Source: Streptomyces microflavus
GTDB taxonomy: Bacteria > Actinomycetota > Actinomycetes > Streptomycetales > Streptomycetaceae
Direction of reading: 5' to 3'
Assembly: GCF_014650075.1 (NCBI RefSeq)
Contig: NZ_BMUG01000004.1
Coordinates: 434,001-498,000, forward strand
DNA: 64,000 nucleotides
The notes under the pieces were generated by a model. The model was given only the letters and a program-made list of their open reading frames with translations, did no database searches and was not told the DNA's origin. This document shows, in pieces, positions 18,909-26,105 of the stretch. Positions within the stretch are counted from its first letter, which is position 1; every line of letters begins with the position of its first letter. The position numbers and the translations under genes are program-made.

Positions 18909-19910
18909 TCAGCCGGCGACCCGGATCAGCATCTTCCCGGTGTTCCCGCCCCGCAGCATCCCGAGGAACCCCTCCACCGTCCGCTCGAAGCCGTCCACCA
19001 CCGTGACATCGGGGACGACCGCACCGCGTTGGATATGCGGCACCAGGAAGTCCTCCAACTCCTGCTGCACATCACGGTAGTTGCGCACCATCACCCCTTC
19101 CAGGCGCAGGCTCTTCTCCACGATGTCGAACAGGTTGCGCGGGGCGGCCGGCGGCTCGTGCGCCGAGTGGTACTGGGAGATGGCGCCGACCCACGCGATC
19201 CGCCCGTGCTCGCGGAGCACCGAGATCGCGCCCTCCAGATGGTCCCCGCCGACGTTGTCCACGTAGGCGTCGATACCGTCCGGTGCCGCCTTGGCCAGCA
19301 GCTCCCCGACCGGCCCGTCGTGGTAGTCGAACGCCACGTCGAATCCGAGCTCCCCGGTCAGCCGGGTCACCTTCGCGGGCGTTCCCGCGCTGCCGACGAC
19401 CCGCCCGGCGCCGAGCAGCCGGGCCATGCGCCCCACCGCCGTACCGACCCCGCCCGCCGCCGCCGAGACGAAGAGGTCCTGCCCGGCCCGGAACTCCAGG
19501 GTCCGGGTGAGTGCCACATAGGCGGTGAGCCCGGTGCCGCCGAGGACCGACATGTAGGCGGTGAGCGGGACCCCGTCGTACGCGGGCACCTTGCGCACCC
19601 CGCCCTCGCCGGGCACCACCACGGCATGGGTCCGCCACCCCTCCCGGTGCAGGACGAGGTCGCCCTCCACGAACCCGGGTGTGCGGGAGGCCGTCACCCG
19701 GCCGAGGGCCCGGCCCTCCAGCGGGACGCCCAGCTCCCAGCCGCCGTCCATCTCCTCGCGGTGGTACGGGTCCACGGAGAGGTAGAGGTTCTCCACCACC
19801 GCCGTGCCGGGAGCGGGCTCCGGTACGGGGGACGTGTCGACGGAGAAGAGATCGGCCGTCGGGAAGCCGTGCGGGCGGGCGGCGAGGTGGAGGGTGCGCT
19901 GTGTCGTCAT
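18909..19910 (-). CDS. MDR-superfamily NADP-dependent oxidoreductase (leukotriene-B4-12-dehydrogenase/curcumin-reductase type)
   Basis: A 333-residue zinc-independent medium-chain reductase that probably reduces alpha,beta-unsaturated carbonyls with NADPH. It starts MTTQRTLHLAARPHGFP. The N-terminal NLYLSVDPYHREEM segment, the nucleotide loop SAAAGGVGTAVGRMARLLGA, the FDVAFDYHDGPVGELL segment and YVDNVGGDHLEGAISVLREH are hallmarks of the family. There is no structural or catalytic zinc ligand set. It is divergently arranged with a LysR regulator gene (about 200 bases between starts), which suggests that LysR controls it. Confidence 0.88.
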   Translation of the reverse strand: MTTQRTLHLAARPHGFPTADLFSVDTSPVPEPAPGTAVVENLYLSVDPYHREEMDGGWELGVPLEGRALGRVTASRTPGFVEGDLVLHREGWRTHAVVVPGEGGVRKVPAYDGVPLTAYMSVLGGTGLTAYVALTRTLEFRAGQDLFVSAAAGGVGTAVGRMARLLGAGRVVGSAGTPAKVTRLTGELGFDVAFDYHDGPVGELLAKAAPDGIDAYVDNVGGDHLEGAISVLREHGRIAWVGAISQYHSAHEPPAAPRNLFDIVEKSLRLEGVMVRNYRDVQQELEDFLVPHIQRGAVVPDVTVVDGFERTVEGFLGMLRGGNTGKMLIRVAG

Positions 19911-19988
19911 GCGGCTGACGTTAGGAGGGAACGCGGCGGCCGGGGAGGGGGTGGCATCGATGGAAGAATCGTTTCCATGAGCAGCTTT

Positions 19989-20062
19989 CATGGGCGAGGG
20001 CATGGGCATGGGCATGGTTCTGGGCATGGGCATGGGCATGGGCATGGGGCAGTGCATGGGCG
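19989..20062 (+). repeat. GGGCAT hexanucleotide microsatellite
   Basis: About nine GGGCAT units, with two interruptions (GGTTCT and GGGGCAGT), fill the region just upstream of the LysR gene and downstream of the MDR start region. On the plus strand it reads as Met-Gly or His-Gly repeats depending on frame, and neither is expected to be translated. Slippage could alter spacing between the divergent genes by multiples of six bases. Confidence 0.9.
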
Positions 20063-20107
20063 CGGGCGTGCGCCCGGCCCCGGCCCTCACCGGGCGCGGG
20101 TGGCGCG

Positions 20108-21025
20108 ATGACCGACCTCGCCCCGCAGGAGCTCCGCGTCATCGCCGCCGTAGCCGACGCACGCGGATTCTCCGCCGCCGCCCGGGACCTCGGCATGACG
20201 CAGTCCGCCGTCTCCCACTCCGTCCGTACCAGCGAGCGCCGGATCGGTGCCGTGCTCTTCGAGCGGGGCCGCCGGGGCGCCACGCCGACCCCGGCCGGTG
20301 ACGTGGTCGCCGCCCACGCCCGGCGCATCCTGCGGCTGCTCGACGTGATGGGCACCGAGGCCCGGGGGATCGCCGCCGGGCCGGGCGGGACGGACACCGT
20401 GAGCGGGCCGCTGCGGATCGCCGCCTTCCGGAGCGCGGCTCTGCATCTGCTGCCGCCCGCCCTGGAACGCCTCACGGCCCGCCACCCCGGGGTGGAGCCG
20501 GTGGTGCGGATGGTGCGCGAGGTGGGGCGGGGCACGGCCGGGGAGGTGCTGGACGGGCGGGCCGATCTGGCCGTCGCGACGATCGGGACCACCTCGCCGG
20601 TGGAGCCGGGGCTGGTCGGCGGCGTACTGCTGGAGGAGGAGTACTCCCTGGTGCACCCGGCCGGGCACTCCGCGCCCCGGACGCTGCCGCTGGTCGACTG
20701 GGACGAGAACTGCACCTCGTACACGCGCGACTGGTGGGCGGCCCAGAGCTGGATCCCCGAGGCGACCGTGCAGGCCGAGGACGACGGAGCGGTGCTCTCG
20801 ATGGTGTCCCGTGGTCTCGGCATGGCGATCATGCCCGGCCTGTCCCTGTACGGAGCACCCGACGGAATTCGGATCACTGCTCTCGGACCCGACCGCCCCA
20901 CCCGCTCGATCGGCTACCTCACCACCCCTGAGCAGGCACGATCCCTCGCCGTACGGGCACTGATCCGGGAATTGCGGGCGGAGCGCGGGGGAGCGGCCGT
21001 CTCAGATAGTAGGAAGTCCGACTAA
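20108..21025 (+). CDS. LysR-family transcriptional regulator
   Basis: A 305-residue regulator. The N-terminal winged helix-turn-helix occupies about residues 5-65 (LRVIAAVADARGFSAAARDL, then MTQSAVSHSVRTSERRIGAV), followed by LFERGRRGATPTPAGDVVAAHARRIL. The C-terminal substrate-binding domain begins SGPLRIAAFRSAALHLLPPAL. It is divergent from the MDR reductase gene, the usual layout for a LysR regulator and its target. The ATG has only weak upstream purine content (GGTGGCGCG) and lies right behind the GGGCAT repeat. The effector is unknown. Confidence 0.9.
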   Translation: MTDLAPQELRVIAAVADARGFSAAARDLGMTQSAVSHSVRTSERRIGAVLFERGRRGATPTPAGDVVAAHARRILRLLDVMGTEARGIAAGPGGTDTVSGPLRIAAFRSAALHLLPPALERLTARHPGVEPVVRMVREVGRGTAGEVLDGRADLAVATIGTTSPVEPGLVGGVLLEEEYSLVHPAGHSAPRTLPLVDWDENCTSYTRDWWAAQSWIPEATVQAEDDGAVLSMVSRGLGMAIMPGLSLYGAPDGIRITALGPDRPTRSIGYLTTPEQARSLAVRALIRELRAERGGAAVSDSRKSD

Positions 21026-21076
21026 CTGTGGAGACAGAGCGGCTCCGCTGTCCTAGCTTTGTAGGAGCCGAACGAA

Positions 21077-21092
21077 TCGCTCGATCGAGCGA
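21077..21092. promoter_or_regulatory. Perfect 16-bp palindrome upstream of the 42-residue gene
   Basis: TCGCTCGATCGAGCGA is fully self-complementary. It lies 52 bases after the LysR stop and 163 bases before the small-protein gene. It could be a regulator operator; as a hairpin it has no loop and is unlikely to be a terminator. Confidence 0.4.
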
Positions 21093-21254
21093 CTGTGGCG
21101 GTTGCGGGCGCACGCCCTGAGCAGGTAACCCCTGCGGCGTACGCTCCCCGCTCCTTCCGGCACCTCGAAATCCGATCCCGGCCCGGCCTCGGCGCCGCAC
21201 CACGATGTGCGGCCTGCCCCCGGCATCCATGCGATCTCAAGGAGTCGATCCATC

Positions 21255-21383
21255 ATGGCCAACACCACCACCCGCCGCGTCCGTCACAGCTCCCGCCAGG
21301 CCGAGGCCGAGCGCAAGAACGCCGCCGCCGCCCTGCAGCGCGCCCTCGACCGCCGGGACAACGGCGGCTCGACCGGCCACTGA
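21255..21383 (+). CDS. Small basic conserved-looking protein, 42 residues
   Basis: Begins MANTTTRRVRHSSRQAEAER, followed by an Ala-rich helix (KNAAAALQRALDRRDNGGST) and GH before the stop. AAGGAG (21238-21243) stands 11 bases before the ATG, and the codons have the strong third-position GC bias of a real gene. It is highly charged and probably helical, with no signal peptide or membrane segment. I recall similar tiny unnamed proteins near leuB in other Streptomyces, but no function is known to me. It has its own upstream region with a palindrome, so it may be monocistronic. Confidence 0.65.
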   Translation: MANTTTRRVRHSSRQAEAERKNAAAALQRALDRRDNGGSTGH

Positions 21384-21556
21384 GCCGCCGGGGCCCGCGC
21401 GGCCGGAGAGACCCGCGCGCACACCACCCGCGCCCACGCACCGCTCGCCCCCACCCCGAGCATCCGGAACACCCCGCAAGCCCCGAACACGCTTGCGTCC
21501 GTCCGCATGGTGGACGTCGGATGTCATGGGGTGGGACGCACCGTTAGGCTTCCCGC

Positions 21557-22600
21557 ATGTCTCGCAGCATCGATCTCGCAGTGATCCCCGGTGACGGAAT
21601 CGGCCAGGAAGTTGTGGCCCAGGGCCTCAAAGTCCTCAACGCTGTCCTCCCGCAGGATGTGAAGCTGGAGACCAAGGAGTACGACCTTGGCGCCCAGCGC
21701 TGGCACCGCACCGGCGACACCCTCCCGGACGCGGAGCTGGAGGCGCTCAAGAACCACGACGCCATCCTCCTCGGCGCGATCGGTGACCCGTCCGTGCCGT
21801 CGGGCGTCCTGGAGCGCGGGCTGCTGCTGAAGCTGCGTTTCGCCTTCGACCACTTCATCAACCTGCGGCCGTCCAAGCTCTTCCCGAACACCGCGACCCC
21901 GCTCGCCGGCCGCCCCGACATCGACTTCGTCGTGGTCCGCGAGGGCACCGAGGGTCCGTACACGGGCAATGGCGGCTCGCTGCGCACCGGCACCCCCGCC
22001 GAGGTCGCCACCGAGGTCAGCGTCAACACGGCGTACGGCGTCGAGCGCGTGGTCCGGGACGCCTTCGAGCGCGCGGCCGCCCGCCCGCGCAAGAAGCTGA
22101 CGCTGGTCCACAAGAACAACGTCCTCGTCTACGCCGGCCACCTGTGGAAGAACACCTTCGACCGGGTCGCCGCCGAATACCCGCAGGTCTCCACCGACTA
22201 CCTGCACGTCGACGCCGCGACGATCTTCTTCGTCACCCAGCCGGAGCGCTTCGACGTCATCGTCACCGACAACCTCTTCGGTGACATCCTCACCGACCTC
22301 GCCGCCGCCGTGACCGGCGGTATCGGCCTGGCCGCCTCCGGCAACATCAACCCGACGGGCGCGTTCCCGTCGATGTTCGAGCCGGTCCACGGCTCCGCCC
22401 CCGACATCGCGGGGCAGGGCAAGGCCGACCCGACCGCCACGGTCCTCTCCGTCGCCCTCCTGCTGCGCCACCTCGGTTACGAGGCCGAGGCCGTGCGCAT
22501 CGAGGACGCCGTCTCCGCCGACCTCGCGGAGCGCGACGGTGCCGCCACGCGTACGACCGACGAGATCGGCGACGCGCTCGCGGTACGCGTAGCGACCTGA
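21557..22600 (+). CDS. leuB: 3-isopropylmalate dehydrogenase
   Basis: Leucine synthesis: NAD+-dependent oxidative decarboxylation of 3-isopropylmalate to 4-methyl-2-oxopentanoate. It has 347 residues, the shorter actinobacterial type. Motifs are [12 protein letters not shown] at the start, the substrate region [20 protein letters not shown], and the metal/NAD signature [20 protein letters not shown] then [26 protein letters not shown]. There is no Shine-Dalgarno sequence; TAGGCT (21544-21549) ends seven bases before the ATG, so the mRNA is probably leaderless. Followed by a 12-bp terminator stem, then ilvE 255 bases downstream. Confidence 0.96.
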   Translation: MSRSIDLAVIPGDGIGQEVVAQGLKVLNAVLPQDVKLETKEYDLGAQRWHRTGDTLPDAELEALKNHDAILLGAIGDPSVPSGVLERGLLLKLRFAFDHFINLRPSKLFPNTATPLAGRPDIDFVVVREGTEGPYTGNGGSLRTGTPAEVATEVSVNTAYGVERVVRDAFERAAARPRKKLTLVHKNNVLVYAGHLWKNTFDRVAAEYPQVSTDYLHVDAATIFFVTQPERFDVIVTDNLFGDILTDLAAAVTGGIGLAASGNINPTGAFPSMFEPVHGSAPDIAGQGKADPTATVLSVALLLRHLGYEAEAVRIEDAVSADLAERDGAATRTTDEIGDALAVRVAT

Positions 22601-22617
22601 CCCGACGACTCCACTTC

Positions 22618-22652
22618 GAAGCCGCCGGGTCGCATCAGCGCCCGGCGGCTTC
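22618..22652 (+). terminator. Terminator after leuB
   Basis: A perfect 12-bp stem GAAGCCGCCGGG (22618-22629) with CCCGGCGGCTTC (22641-22652) and an 11-base loop, 18 bases beyond the leuB stop. Confidence 0.75.
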
Positions 22653-22855
22653 ACCTGTGCGGCCCCCGGGTGCCACCATCAACCCCTGGACCGCATTCAC
22701 ACCATTTCGTGCCTGGCCCCCCGCAGGAGATAATCGAACGCGGGGCCGTGGCTCGCGGAAAGCTCGGACGTCCTAGGACCTGACCGAAAAGCGTCGGGCA
22801 TGAACGGGCGTGGGCGCGGTCCATCACACACAAGACCGGTGAAGGACACGCACTC

Positions 22856-23959
22856 ATGACGACGCCCACGATCGAGCTCAAGCCCTCCTCGAACCCGCTG
22901 TCCGACGCGGAGCGCGAGGCGATCCTGGCCAACCCCGGATTCGGCCGGCACTTCACCGATCACATGGTGACGATCCGCTGGACCGAGGGCCGCGGCTGGC
23001 ACGACGCCGAGCTGGTCCCCTACGGCCCGCTGTCGATCGACCCCGCCAACATGACCCTGCACTACGCGCAGGAGATCTTCGAGGGGCTCAAGGCCTACCG
23101 CCAGCCCGACGGCTCGGTCGCCTCGTTCCGCCCGGACGCCAACGCCCGCCGCTTCCAGCGCTCCGCCGCCCGGCTGGCCATGCCCGAGCTGCCCGTCGAG
23201 ACGTTCATCGAGGCGTGCGACGTGCTGGTGCAGCAGGACAAGGGATGGGTCCCGGCGCACGGCGGCGAGGAGTCGCTCTACCTGCGCCCGTTCATGATCG
23301 CCACGGAGGTCGGCCTCGGCGTGAAGCCGGCCAACGAATACCTCTTCCTGGTCATCGCCTCGCCCGCCGGCGCCTACTTCCCCGGCGGCGTGAAGCCCGT
23401 CTCCATCTGGCTCTCCGAGAACCGTGTCCGGGCCGTCCCCGGCGGCGTGGGCGACGCCAAGACCGGCGGCAACTACGCGGCCTCCCTCCTGGCCCAGGCC
23501 GAGGCCGCCGCGCACGGCTGCGCCCAGGTCGCCTACCTCGACGCCGTCGAGCACAAGTGGGTCGAGGAGCTCGGCGGCATGAACCTCTACTTCGTGTACG
23601 AGCAGGAGGACGGCTCCAAGAAGCTCATCACGCCCGCCCTCACCGGCTCCCTCCTCGCAGGCGTCACCCGCGACTCCCTCCTCAAGGTCGCCCGCGACCT
23701 CGGTTACGGCTCCGAGGAGGGCCGCGTCTCCATCGACCAGTGGCGCGACGACACCGCGAAGGGCACCCTCACGGAGGTCTTCGCCTGCGGCACCGCCGCC
23801 GTCATCACCCCCGTCGGCACCGTGAAGACCGCGAGCGGCGAGTGGACCCAGGGCGACGGCACGCCCGGCGAGGTCACCATGAAGCTGCGCGACCGCCTGC
23901 TGGACATCCAGCGAGGCATCGCCGAGGACACCCACGGCTGGATGCACCCGCTCGGCTAG
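22856..23959 (+). CDS. ilvE: Branched-chain amino acid aminotransferase
   Basis: PLP enzyme of fold class IV carrying out the last step of valine, leucine and isoleucine synthesis (or the first of their breakdown) with glutamate/2-oxoglutarate. The 367-residue protein has [20 protein letters not shown], the R-L-A-M-P block, the catalytic Lys in [17 protein letters not shown], and the phosphate-binding [19 protein letters not shown] plus [15 protein letters not shown]. The length is typical of the large BCAT-II type. The ATG follows GAAGGACACGCACTC. The 200 bases upstream show no leader ORF plus terminator, unlike ilvB and cimA. Followed by an intrinsic terminator. Confidence 0.96.
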   Translation: MTTPTIELKPSSNPLSDAEREAILANPGFGRHFTDHMVTIRWTEGRGWHDAELVPYGPLSIDPANMTLHYAQEIFEGLKAYRQPDGSVASFRPDANARRFQRSAARLAMPELPVETFIEACDVLVQQDKGWVPAHGGEESLYLRPFMIATEVGLGVKPANEYLFLVIASPAGAYFPGGVKPVSIWLSENRVRAVPGGVGDAKTGGNYAASLLAQAEAAAHGCAQVAYLDAVEHKWVEELGGMNLYFVYEQEDGSKKLITPALTGSLLAGVTRDSLLKVARDLGYGSEEGRVSIDQWRDDTAKGTLTEVFACGTAAVITPVGTVKTASGEWTQGDGTPGEVTMKLRDRLLDIQRGIAEDTHGWMHPLG

Positions 23960-23978
23960 GGCCTCCCGCCCCAGGAAC

Positions 23979-24013
23979 AGGCCGCACCCGGCTCCCCGCC
24001 GGTGCGGCCTTTT
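23979..24013 (+). terminator. Terminator after ilvE
   Basis: A 10-bp stem AGGCCGCACC (23979-23988) pairs with GGTGCGGCCT (24001-24010), followed by TTT. Loop of 12 bases. Confidence 0.75.
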
Positions 24014-24047
24014 CCGTACCGGCGAATAGAGCACCGCTCCAAGAGGT

Positions 24048-24098
24048 CCGTATGAAACTTCCGTACAGCCGAACCATACGGTTAGAGTGGCACTCTAA
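24048..24098. promoter_or_regulatory. Likely TetR operator upstream of the agmatine-deiminase-family gene
   Basis: TTAGAGTGGCACTCTAA (24082-24098) is a perfect inverted repeat with 7-bp arms and a GGC spacer, ending 21 bases before the ATG. A second, wider inverted repeat CCGTATG (24048-24054) / CATACGG (24075-24081) lies directly upstream. The AT-rich 17-bp palindrome stands out from the surrounding DNA. It is the right size for a TetR dimer, and a TetR-family gene is the next gene in the same operon, so autoregulation is the obvious hypothesis. Confidence 0.65.
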
Positions 24099-24119
24099 TC
24101 AACGCGACCAGGAGCCCCC

Positions 24120-25151
24120 ATGTCCGCCACCCCCGCCCCCTTCCGCATGCCCCCCGAGTGGGCCCCCCACGAGCGCACCTGGATGGCCTGGCCCGGGCCC
24201 AACCCCACCTTCGACTCCGACGCCGAGCTGGACGAGGCCCGCCGCGCCTGGGCCGCCGTCGCCCGCGCCGTACGCCGGTTCGAGCCGGTCACCATGGTCG
24301 TCGGGCCGGGGCAGGAGGAGGGGGCCGCCGCGATGCTCGGGCCCGGCGTCGAGCTGGTCGTCCGGCCCCTGGACGACGCCTGGATGCGGGACATCGGGCC
24401 CACCTTCGTCACCGACGGCCGCGCGCTCGCCGCCGTCGACTGGACGTTCAACGGCTGGGGCGCCCAGGGCTGGGCCCGCTGGGGGAGCGACCAGCACATC
24501 GCCCGGGCCGTCGCCGAGCTGACCGGCGTCCCCGCGCTCAGCTCCCCGCTCGTCAACGAGGGCGGCGCGATCCACGTCGACGGCGAGGGGACCGTCCTGC
24601 TCACCGAGACCGTCCAGCTCGGCAAGGAGCGCAACCCCGGCTGGATCCGTGAGCAGGTCGAGGCGGAGGTCCACGCCCGCCTCGGCACCCGGAAGGCGAT
24701 CTGGCTGCCCCGGGGCCTGACCGGTGACTACGGGACGTACGGCACGCTCGGCCATGTCGACATCGTCGCCGCCTTCGTCCGCCCGGGCACCGTCGTCGCC
24801 CACGTCCAGCCGGACCCGGCCCACCCCGACCACGAGGTCACCAGGGAGCTGCTGGCCGTGCTGCGGGCCGCCACGGACGCCCAGGGGCGCCCGCTGGAGG
24901 TGGTCGAGGTGCCCGCGCCCACCGTGCTGCGCGACGAGGACGGGGAGTGGGTCGACTACTCCTACATCAACCACTACCTCTGCAACGACGGCGTGGTCCT
25001 CTGCGCCTTCGACGACCCGCGCGACGAGGAGGCCGCCGCGATCTTCCGGCGGCTCTTCCCGGACCGTACGGTGACCCTCGTCGATGCCCGTACGATCTTT
25101 GCCGGCGGTGGAGGCATCCACTGCATCACCCAGCAGCAGCCGAAGATCTGA
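24120..25151 (+). CDS. Agmatine deiminase family protein (peptidyl-arginine-deiminase superfamily)
   Basis: Guanidine-group hydrolase that would release ammonia from agmatine or a related compound to give an N-carbamoyl product. The 343-residue protein starts MSATPAPFRMPPEWAPHERT. Family residues are visible: PPEWAPHERTWMAWP, DDAWMRDIGPTFV, the NEGGAIHVDGEG acidic motif, His212 in GTLGHVDIVA, and the nucleophile Cys335 in GGGGIHCITQQQP. The substrate cannot be fixed from sequence; the W-M-R-D-I-G-P-T and I-H-C-I-T-Q-Q-Q-P elements favour agmatine deiminase. The start follows CCAGGAGCCCCC. It is in an operon with a TetR regulator 31 bases downstream. Confidence 0.9.
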   Translation: MSATPAPFRMPPEWAPHERTWMAWPGPNPTFDSDAELDEARRAWAAVARAVRRFEPVTMVVGPGQEEGAAAMLGPGVELVVRPLDDAWMRDIGPTFVTDGRALAAVDWTFNGWGAQGWARWGSDQHIARAVAELTGVPALSSPLVNEGGAIHVDGEGTVLLTETVQLGKERNPGWIREQVEAEVHARLGTRKAIWLPRGLTGDYGTYGTLGHVDIVAAFVRPGTVVAHVQPDPAHPDHEVTRELLAVLRAATDAQGRPLEVVEVPAPTVLRDEDGEWVDYSYINHYLCNDGVVLCAFDDPRDEEAAAIFRRLFPDRTVTLVDARTIFAGGGGIHCITQQQPKI

Positions 25152-25182
25152 CCCCCCTCCCGAAAGCCGAGAGTCCGGTCCC

Positions 25183-25830
25183 ATGACCCCCGCCACCCGC
25201 CGCACCCACCACGCCGCCCCGCCCCGCGAGGACGTCCTCGCCGCCGCCATGGCGACCGTCGCCGAACGCGGGCTCGACGGACTGACCATGGCGGGGCTCG
25301 GGCGCGAGGTGGGGATGAGCAGCGGGCACCTGCTCTACTACTTCCGCACCAAGGACGAACTGCTGCTCCAGACCCTGGAGTGGAGCGAGAACCGCCTGGG
25401 GGCCGAGCGCCGCGCCCTCCTCGCCGAGCCCGGGACCGCCCGCGAGCGGCTGGACGCGTACATCGACCTCTACCTCCCCGCCGGGCACCGTGACCCCCAC
25501 TGGACGCTCTGGCTGGAGGTCTGGGGCCGCTCGCAGAACGCGGACGACGAGGCCCGCGCCCGGCAGGCCGCCATCGAGGGCGCCTGGCACCGGGACCTGG
25601 TGGCGCTGCTCGCCGAGGGGGTCTCGCGGGGGGAGTTCCGGGCGGTGGACGCCGACCGGTTCGCGACCCGGCTGCGGGCGCTGCTGGACGGGTTCAGCGT
25701 GCATGTGACGGTGGGGATCCCGGGGACGGGCCGGGAGCAGGTACTCGTACAGGCGGCGGAGTTCCTCGACGAGACGCTGACACCGGGGTCCTGGAAGAGC
25801 GATGCGACCGGCGTCACGACCGCATCCTGA
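25183..25830 (+). CDS. TetR-family transcriptional regulator
   Basis: A 215-residue regulator. The N-terminal DNA-binding domain is at about residues 14-60 (EDVLAAAMATVAERGLDGLT, then MAGLGREVGMSSGHLLYYFR), followed by TKDELLLQTL. The C-terminal ligand domain resembles the BetI-like group. The ATG lies after GAAAGCCGAGAGTCC; the open frame begins about 100 bases earlier inside the deiminase gene, but the family N-terminus supports this start. It probably represses its own operon through the TTAGAGT-N3-ACTCTAA site upstream of the deiminase gene. The ligand is unknown, perhaps an amine. Confidence 0.9.
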   Translation: MTPATRRTHHAAPPREDVLAAAMATVAERGLDGLTMAGLGREVGMSSGHLLYYFRTKDELLLQTLEWSENRLGAERRALLAEPGTARERLDAYIDLYLPAGHRDPHWTLWLEVWGRSQNADDEARARQAAIEGAWHRDLVALLAEGVSRGEFRAVDADRFATRLRALLDGFSVHVTVGIPGTGREQVLVQAAEFLDETLTPGSWKSDATGVTTAS

Positions 25831-25872
25831 GACACCGGCGTCACGGGGCGTTCACTGTGCGAGACTTCTGCC

Positions 25873-25923
25873 GTGTCCTCGTTCGTCATGATTATTGGCA
25901 GCAGGCGCGCCGGTCCGCAGTGA
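25873..25923 (+). CDS. cimA leader peptide (MSSFVMIIGSRRAGPQ)
   Basis: A 16-codon frame starting GTG gives MSSFVMIIGSRRAGPQ; a shorter version starts at the ATG at 25888 (MIIGSRRAGPQ). The two adjacent Ile codons ATT ATT are striking because ATT is very rare in this GC-rich genome, so the pair is a likely stall site when charged isoleucine tRNA is scarce. An intrinsic terminator follows 55 bases later, before cimA. The layout mirrors the ilvB leader. CimA feeds isoleucine synthesis, so Ile control fits. Which start is used is uncertain. Confidence 0.65.
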   Translation: MSSFVMIIGSRRAGPQ

Positions 25924-25978
25924 CCGTCCCGTACCACCACGTACGGCGCGGCCATCGTGCCCCAGACCCGCGCGCAGA

Positions 25979-26006
25979 CCTCTCGCACCCGCGAGGGGTT
26001 TTTTCG
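25979..26006 (+). terminator. cimA attenuator (intrinsic terminator)
   Basis: CCTCTCGC (25979-25986) pairs with GCGAGGGG (25991-25998), including one G-T pair. It has a four-base loop and is followed by six T (25999-26004) and CGTTTT. It sits about 100 bases before cimA and after the leader ORF, with the same GCGAGGGGTTTTTT core as the ilvB attenuator. Confidence 0.8.
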
Positions 26007-26105
26007 TTTTCCGGCCCACACCCGGGCCGGGCGGAGCGCGCGGGATGATGGGGGCAAGTGGAGCCCGATCGTCCGGATCCACTCATCCGACAGGAGTCAG
26101 ACAGC

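Noticed and set aside
19990..20110. Met-Gly and His-Gly repeat peptides from the GGGCAT region
   Set aside because: They arise only from the hexanucleotide array, have no ribosome-binding site and would overlap the LysR start in another frame.
22653..22855. Attenuator or leader peptide before ilvE
   Set aside because: Searched for a short branched-chain-rich frame followed by a T-run hairpin, as seen at ilvB and cimA; none is present.
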